Below, piece after piece: positions 58,401 through 64,000 of a stretch of DNA of 64,000 nt. The notes under the pieces are model-generated. The model had not been told where the DNA came from, did not search any database, and saw only the letters and a program-made list of their open reading frames with translations. Location of the stretch: positions 23,976,822 to 24,040,821 of the forward strand of contig CAIIXF020000008.1 of assembly GCA_903813345.2 (NCBI GenBank). Direction: 5' to 3'. Positions within the stretch are counted from its first letter, which is position 1, and the number at the start of each line of letters is the position of its first letter. The DNA comes from Owenia fusiformis (taxonomy: Eukaryota; Annelida; Polychaeta; Sabellida; Oweniidae). The translations under genes were made by a program, and so were the position numbers.

Positions 58401-60011
58401 GTAGAGTGGGGCACGCATTGTTCTAAATAAACAACATTTACTCGAACATCAACATAATAATTTATTCACATGGGGAATGTACCATTTTAAGCGTGGCAGT
58501 TACACACGGATCTGGTACAACACGATGATGATGTACTTTTAGTAAACTTGTATATTAAAAATATCTAGAAACTTTTCTGAGACGATGAAAAGATCAGTTT
58601 GCTAAACGTACATCAGCCCCGCTTTGTACCAGACCCCCTGCGTGTACGCGGTACGTACCCCATGATTAAGCAAGTTGGAATAAGGCATCGTATACTAATG
58701 ACATTTTCAGATATTCAAAATATACATGTATTATGTTATACGTAATTAACAATCTGACTATACGATCACGGATTGTTGACTAAGGTATAGCATATCGGGC
58801 AGCCGTTTGCCTCAGTCAACCGGCCTTCTCTGTGTAGACTTTCACGGCCTCTTCCAGTATTTCCCGTCAATCAGATTGTGACCTAAAAATAATAAATGTC
58901 CACGTACATATCGTCTTTTACACATGTGTATTAATTCAGTTTTTAATATAATTCAACTTCGACAATCGTCTTCAAGTACACAGTGCAATGAAAAGAAGAA
59001 TCTCCAAAAAGGGGAATCCCCAAATTTTCTAATTGAATTTAATTCCTAATTCCGGTCAATCTTTTCAGACAAATTGTCAGGGTTTTAATTAATTTCTAAG
59101 TTTATTACGTCGATCTTTTAAAAGGATTAATATTCAATATCAAACTAAAATGAACTTCATGTAGTTTTCCATTTCAGATTTGCATAATATATCATATAAA
59201 GACGGAGACATAAAATACTCACATTCAAATATGGCGCCAATTGGAAAGAAACAGCAAGATCAACAATGAATTATAATCGATCAACCCTTTACGTAGATAT
59301 AGATTCTAAAATGAAACTAGGTATCAACATGTGTCAATTTATTCATTAATACTAATACTAATATGCGTACATATCAATATATCGTATGGACGGTATTAGG
59401 TAGTGTTGGCTGTCATTAGGTTGTGTTGGACGCCATTAGGTTGTGTTGGACGCCATTAGGTACTGGACGGAATTAGGTGATTCTACCCTACTGTGTAATT
59501 TTTGCTTCATCTTTCTAATGTGTTCATAGATCTGTATCTTATCCATGAGACAAGTTAATCCTAGAAAACAACACAGCAATTCAAAATAAATGCAATTTAT
59601 TTAACAACTATGGAGGGTACTGATATGTACTAAGTACTTTTCTACTTTGAAACAACAAAACATGACCTGACCTTAATTACAGGTATATGAGGCTTGTACC
59701 TGAAATGACCAATAGTGAACCTCAAATAAGGCGTAGACCAAAAGTATACCTCAAATATAGACCTGATTTACAGATAGTTGAGGCTTAAATGAGGTCTAGA
59801 CCTCAAATATAGACCTGATAAACCTGATGAGGTCATCAAATGAGGTCTGCTTCTGGTCTACTTTTGGCTTAATTTAGATATTTGAAACGCGCCTGACTAT
59901 GGGGATTTAACACAGAGAAAAACCAAAAGTAGACCAGAAGTACGCCTTATGAGTAGACCAAAAGTAGACCTCAAATATTGACCAATATTGCGCCTGACGA
60001 TAGGCTGGGAT
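55490..60011. mobile_element. 4.5-kb TIR element built of GGCGTAGACCAAAA words
   Basis: TCCCAGCCTATCATCAGG at 55490 and CCTGACGATAGGCTGGGA at 59993 are inverted ends. Inside each end for 300-450 bases, AGACCAAAA, GGCGTA, CGCCT and 'tagacct' words are reiterated in both orientations. The core is occupied by another TIR element. Non-coding. Confidence 0.75.
56210..59490. mobile_element. 3.3-kb TIR element with CCTAATNCCGTCCA words
   Basis: TA-GGGGAAGATCACCTAATTCC and GGAATTAGGTGATTCTACCC-TA are inverted ends. Three or four CCTAATnCCGTCCA words sit just inside each end, in opposite orientation on each side (56239-56480 and 59385-59475). TA duplication. The core is AT-rich and I see no transposase. 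Frame 56585-56785 has no motif. Confidence 0.8.
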
Positions 60012-60371
60012 ATTAACAATATACTTTTGAAAGTCTCTACTCTCAGGACTCTTTGAATGGTGCATAATGTTTGAGAATGTATAATGTTCATGTTCACTAG
60101 GAAAATTCTAATTATGTCAAACTTAATACACTAATACATTGTGCACTCTTTATTCATAGGTATTCTTAGCATGTACATTATTTTCTTTCAGCCCATAAAT
60201 TCCCATCCTCTAGGTCTGTATATAAACGTAGAAAATGGCTTTTGACCCAAGAAATTTGTGTTTTATAGCATTTGTGAAAAATATTCTTGAAAAAAAAAAA
60301 TATACAAGGCAGGAAATATTAGTTGTCATCGTTGGATTTCTGATTTAATTGTGCCACCTCCGCATTCTTGT

Positions 60372-61027
60372 ATTTCTTAGGGGTCAACAAAGCCATGTTA
60401 AAAATACAAAATAGTACTTTACCATTACATTACTTATATTACAATGTCACATATAGCTTGGAAATGATTTTTAAATACTACTTGGAGCACTATAACTGCC
60501 TGTTATTTCTCTGAAGCTGCAACAATAAAATCTGTAAGACTAAAAAGGGGTAAGGGGTAGGGGTCAACAAAGCCATATTAAAAATACAAAATAGCACTCA
60601 ATCATTACATTCCTTATATTACAATGTCAAACATAGCCTGGAAATGATTTTTGATTACTACTTAGAGCACTATTACTGACTATTATTTCTCTGATGCTGC
60701 AAAAATAAGATTGGTTAAACTAAAAAAAATAACAAAAATATGCTTTTTATTTCGATAAATTATATTTTCTCCCAAACCAAACAACATATCTCTCTATAAT
60801 TTCAGGATACACTTATCCACTGTACGGGTGACATATTATGTAAAGATCAGTACTATGGCAAATATTTAATTGATTTTTTAGAACGATAATCTAATACCCC
60901 CTCAATTATTATTCTAGGGGGTAAAAAGGCTCAGAATCCTTCGTCCACAAACTAATACGACCCAGACATATGTGAATTGATGCCAAATAAAGTTATCTTT
61001 CAGAAAAATTACGTCTAACAAGTGGCC
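60372..61027 (-). repeat. Dispersed repeat D, uninterrupted copy
   Basis: On the minus strand this reads continuously from the 37392-37680 half into the 49307-49500 half, with no 11.6-kb insert between. Its end at 61027 is 53 bases before candidate exon 3. Confidence 0.8.
60380..60735 (+). repeat. Tandem duplication, period about 176 bases
   Basis: 'ggggtcaacaaagccatgtt' at 60380 and 'ggggtcaacaaagccatatt' at 60560 begin two similar units containing 'ttatattacaatgtca' and 'ttatttctctga'. The inner junction is 'ggggtaaggggtaggggtc'. Confidence 0.85.
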
Positions 61028-61079
61028 CACCTGTATTAGTGTATTAGTGCTAATGGTGAACTGACATTGATGGTTCCAG

Positions 61080-61170
61080 GTCTTCACTTTACGTACACTG
61101 CTGATAAGAAAGAAGAAGAAGACAACCCTCACGTGCCATCATTCCTCAAACCAGAGACAACAACTTTAAA
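61080..61170 (+). CDS. Candidate exon 3 of the unrecognised gene
   Basis: Acceptor 'gatggttccag' (AG 61078-61079) and donor 'gtaaga' (61171) bound a 91-base open segment. It enters in phase 1 and leaves in phase 2, encoding LHFTYTADKKEEEDNPHVPS, then FLKPETTTL. Joined to exon 2 the first codon is GGT, Gly. Joined to exon 4 the split codon is AAG, Lys. The acidic-basic stretch looks like a surface loop. The protein is unrecognised. Exon 4 follows after a 699-base intron holding MITE C copy 2. Confidence 0.65.
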
Positions 61171-61311
61171 GTAAGAACCACTAGCATTATTCTTCTTTTC
61201 TCAATCTTAGAAAAATATCAGTATGAAAATTATAAAACCTTGGATCAACCAACAGACATGCTTAAGCATTTAAAGGGAAATAAATAGCCCTTTGAGTACC
61301 ATAATCAATAA

Positions 61312-61741
61312 CCCAGATGCGAGTAGAAATAATCTTGATTTACGTCATTAAAAATTCAAAATTCAGTCAAAGTAATATCATACTTGAAATCTACATGTAA
61401 AATTACATCTAGAAATGTGGTTTTAAAAAGTGTTTATCAACTTTGAAAAATTAATTTTCTTTGAAAATGTGACTTCTAGCTCGGGGAGATTCCCCATAGA
61501 CACCATGCTATAAAATCACAAAAAATGAAATATCTTTTCTTTTAGTGGACAAATAATATTTTGCTTTACTGGACATATTTTCATTAGTATAAGTATCAGA
61601 CACATAGGGGTTATATGAAAATTGAGCCACTTAAATTGATAATATTCAAGTTTAAGGGAACTTTCTTGTATACCTGCCATGTTAATTGACCCGAATCAGC
61701 CACCTGGTGGTGAAACTGGTGACTACCTACTCGCATTTGGG
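61312..61741 (-). mobile_element. MITE family C, copy 2 (430 bp), in the intron between exons 3 and 4
   Basis: CCCAGATGCGAGTAG and CTACTCGCATTTGGG are inverted ends. The body matches 29233-29680 on the opposite strand, including 'ccgaatcagccacctggtgg'. It shows that the family was active near this locus more than once. Confidence 0.8.
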
Positions 61742-61869
61742 TAATTATTTGATATTTTTATATTTAGGTTTCAAACTCTATCACATTATGTACTTTGAAG
61801 TGACCATTAAATAGATTATGGCATTTTAAGATTTTACGAGAGATTAAATGACACTGCATTGTATTTCAG

Positions 61870-61973
61870 GGATATATTCAACACACCACCTATATTAATG
61901 ATTGGAACGACAGGAGCTTTACTACAATTGAATGCTAAATCTTTGGAAGTCATCTCAATTATTGACTCTACAG
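61870..61973 (+). CDS. Candidate exon 4 of the unrecognised gene
   Basis: Acceptor 'ttgtatttcag' (AG 61868-61869) and donor 'gtgaga' (61974) bound a 104-base open segment, in phase 2 and out phase 1. It encodes DIFNTPPILMIGTTGALLQL, then NAKSLEVISIIDST. The alternation of hydrophobic strands with GTTG and NAKSLEV is beta-strand-like and would suit a beta-propeller blade, but I do not recognise the family. The pyrimidine tract, the splice sites and a phase that matches exon 3 are the main support. Confidence 0.65.
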
Positions 61974-62301
61974 GTGAGACACTTCTTACATGATGATGAA
62001 CTATACTCCATTCCTGTACAATGTACATGTAAATCGGATTTTCTCCAAAATCACACACATAATAGAGGATATCAAGTTCTAGAGCTGATTAACTTTTTGG
62101 TGGCCATCTTGTTTTTTTTTTTTTTCTAGTGGCCATCTTGAAGGTGTTGGGATAAATCTTGTCATCACCATTTCATGAAAACCTCTCATTGGATTTTTCC
62201 AAAGGAGTGGTATCGATATGGAGAACTTTTTGAACACATATTTCACACATCGTCAATTCAATGGTCATCTTTTGAATGGAAACAATATAATTTGAAATAT
62301 A
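61974..62301. other. Intron-like sequence, no feature
   Basis: T-rich run at 62109-62127. No coding segment or repeat recognised apart from short GTGGCCATCTTG phrases. Confidence 0.4.
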
Positions 62302-62950
62302 TACAGGGTGTCCCGAAAGTATGGGCCCCCCCCCCCTAGGCAGACATATACCAGTGTCGTCATAGTATGTGTCATATATCATTTTAAAGCTTATCCAAAG
62401 TTACATTGATTTGCCAAGTATCATGGTTCAACTCTCACATGTGAAAAAATTACAGGCTCTTCAAAATTTAGTGTTTGGTCAAAATTAAGTTCAATTTTAC
62501 ACCAAATCAATAATCAATGTGTCCTCCTGGGCCATCTTAACAGCAGCAATTCTTTTCGGGTCGGATGGATATTGAGTTGGAAAAAGAGAACGATGAGGGT
62601 AGAAACTCTAAGGAAACTCTTTTAAAGTGCCTTAACAGGTTTTAAGAGGGTTATAAAATTCCACACCCCTATTTGAAGGGCTTTTAAGGTCATATTTGGA
62701 AAAAATTGCTGCTGTTAACATGGCCAAGGGGAGACTCATTGACTAGCAATATGGTGTAAAATTGAACTTTATTTTGACAAAACACTAAGTTTTAAAATGA
62801 CTGTAACTTTTTCCCATTTGGGAGTTAAACCATGATACTTGGCAAATCAATGTAACTTTGGATAAGCTTTAAAATGATATATGACACACACTATGAGGAC
62901 ACTGGAATATGTCTGCCTAGGGGGGGGCCATACTTTCGGGACACCCTGTA
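62302..62950. mobile_element. 649-bp mariner-like palindromic MITE
   Basis: TA-CAGGGTGTCCCGAAAGTATG and its mirror bound arms of about 160 bases that pair well ('atatatcattttaaagctta', 'tttgccaagtatcatgg'). The C-run at 62327-62336 mirrors the G-run at 62920-62927. TA duplication, followed by a TA microsatellite. No transposase. Confidence 0.9.
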
Positions 62951-63275
62951 TATATATATATATGAGTAGCTTATTTGCAAAAGGTGGAGTGAAGTATAGT
63001 ACCTAGTTTAGTCAATAGAGGGAATAGTTATCTGTCCCCGGGAAAGTTTCCCCGGGAATTGTTACTCCAACTTAACTGAGTAATTCAGTCACTAAATTGG
63101 CTTACACTACGATACAATTTCAATCCCAGCATTTTTTGTATCATGCATGCGTTTTATGTGCAGGATTGGATAGTTTTTAGAAACATGTGTCACTCATCGG
63201 GAGAAGTGTACTGTGATAAGTTGCACATTCAATATCGCAATTATTTGGTCTTTTTGAATTTAACAACTTTGACCA

Positions 63276-63451
63276 CACTGGCGGATCCAGATGAAAATTT
63301 AAACCCCATTCTTTGAAAATGTGGCCTAAAAATGCCATATCATGCCCAAAAAGACTCATTTTTGAGGCCATATGTAATTATTTTCGAGCAAAACAATTTT
63401 TGGGGTCCTAAAAAGGGGGGGGGGTGCAAGATGGATCTGGATCCGCCAGTG
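63276..63451. mobile_element. 176-bp hAT-like MITE
   Basis: CACTGGCGGATCCAGATG and its mirror (ATCTGGATCCGCCAGTG) are the ends. The CA(C/G)TGGCGGATCCAG signature is one I associate with hAT MITEs of many invertebrates. An 8-bp target duplication is not evident. A G-run is at 63414-63423. Confidence 0.7.
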
Positions 63452-64000
63452 GGATGATAACAAACAGAGGCGTATTAGAGCTAAAATACGGTGAACAATC
63501 GTAGAATTCCTGATATGCCCGTTAATTTCACGATTTACGTATACAGTATATAAGTACAATTGGTACGCTATGAATGCATTCTTCTGACTTGGAGCAGAAT
63601 TCAAGCACATATATCGGTTAATGCAGAATATGGCGGTATGATCTTCCTGCATTGTGTGTTTCATCTGGACGAACCCCCGTCCTCAACATAATATATATGA
63701 AGTATTGCTGCCCTTGTTCGAGTCCCAATACTCGAAAACCCATGATTAGACCGAAATCGAATACTACTGAATCCAATACTCCAGAAAGATAAATCAGTTA
63801 AACTTCATGAGAATGACGTATACAGTTTGCGTAGCATCCCGGAGGTGGAGAAGGCAAAGCTTCCCACGGCAGGAAAGGACAATTTTACAAAATTTAATGT
63901 AATTCCTAATAAAGTTCAAAACACAGCGCGTATTTAATTAATTTTGTTACCGTATATATTTTTATTTAGTTAAAAATATTCAAAAACAGTTAAAAGATCA
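63452..64000. other. No recognisable gene
   Basis: AT-rich sequence to the end of the window. I found no splice-bounded open segment. A 102-codon minus-strand frame at 63356-63664 overlaps the hAT-like MITE and has no motif. Confidence 0.4.

Overview
This window is nuclear DNA from an animal, most likely a marine invertebrate. It is AT-rich and has no bacterial operons or long intact reading frames. Its bulk is DNA transposons, short non-autonomous TIR elements, a tRNA-derived SINE, decayed LINE fragments and satellite DNA, all nested in one another. I cannot name the species. Hairpin-ended repeats that carry CTGT/CCGT microsatellites, spaced exons with GT/AG borders and transposons of the Tc1/mariner, hAT-like and TTAA-target types fit a metazoan.

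Gene content is small. Four short plus-strand segments have AG acceptors, consensus GT donors and open frames: 6278-6398, 28825-28935, 61080-61170 and 61870-61973. Their codon phases join without conflict (0 to 1, 1 to 1, 1 to 2, 2 to 1), so they can be read as one gene of at least 142 codons with introns of about 22.4 kb, 32.1 kb and 0.7 kb. I do not recognise the protein. Parts of it read like beta-propeller strands, but that is weak. Nearly everything else in the window would then be intron.

Region by region. 1-2574: hairpin-ended repeat family A, interrupted by a 960-bp insertion that holds a decayed tRNA-like sequence. 2.7-9.4 kb: two large palindromic TA-target elements, a small MITE, a LINE 3' relic and exon 1. 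10-16.5 kb: a 6.5-kb TIR element with nested foldbacks. 17-23.6 kb: three more family A copies, two of them inside a 4.7-kb TIR element. 23.6-26.1 kb: two elements built from reiterated short words, one of them GC-rich. 26.3-30 kb: simple repeats, family B repeats, a SINE and exon 2. 30.2-32.2 kb: a LINE reverse transcriptase pseudogene split by an insertion. 32.9-37.1 kb: nested TIR elements, one made of two mariner 3' ends back to back.

The most striking object is at 37681-49306. It is an 11.6-kb palindromic element with inverted ends of about 0.5 kb. Its interior is a satellite of 48-bp units, oriented one way in a short left arm and the other way in a long right arm. The right arm holds higher-order repeats and a later TTAA-target insertion. 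A second copy of its flanking sequence at 60.4-61.0 kb lacks the element, which supports its mobility. 49.5-64 kb: further nested TIR elements and exons 3 and 4.

It is best described as transposon-dominated intron. Several unrelated families share two features: short words reiterated next to their ends, and AAAATGGCNGCCATTTT-like motifs.
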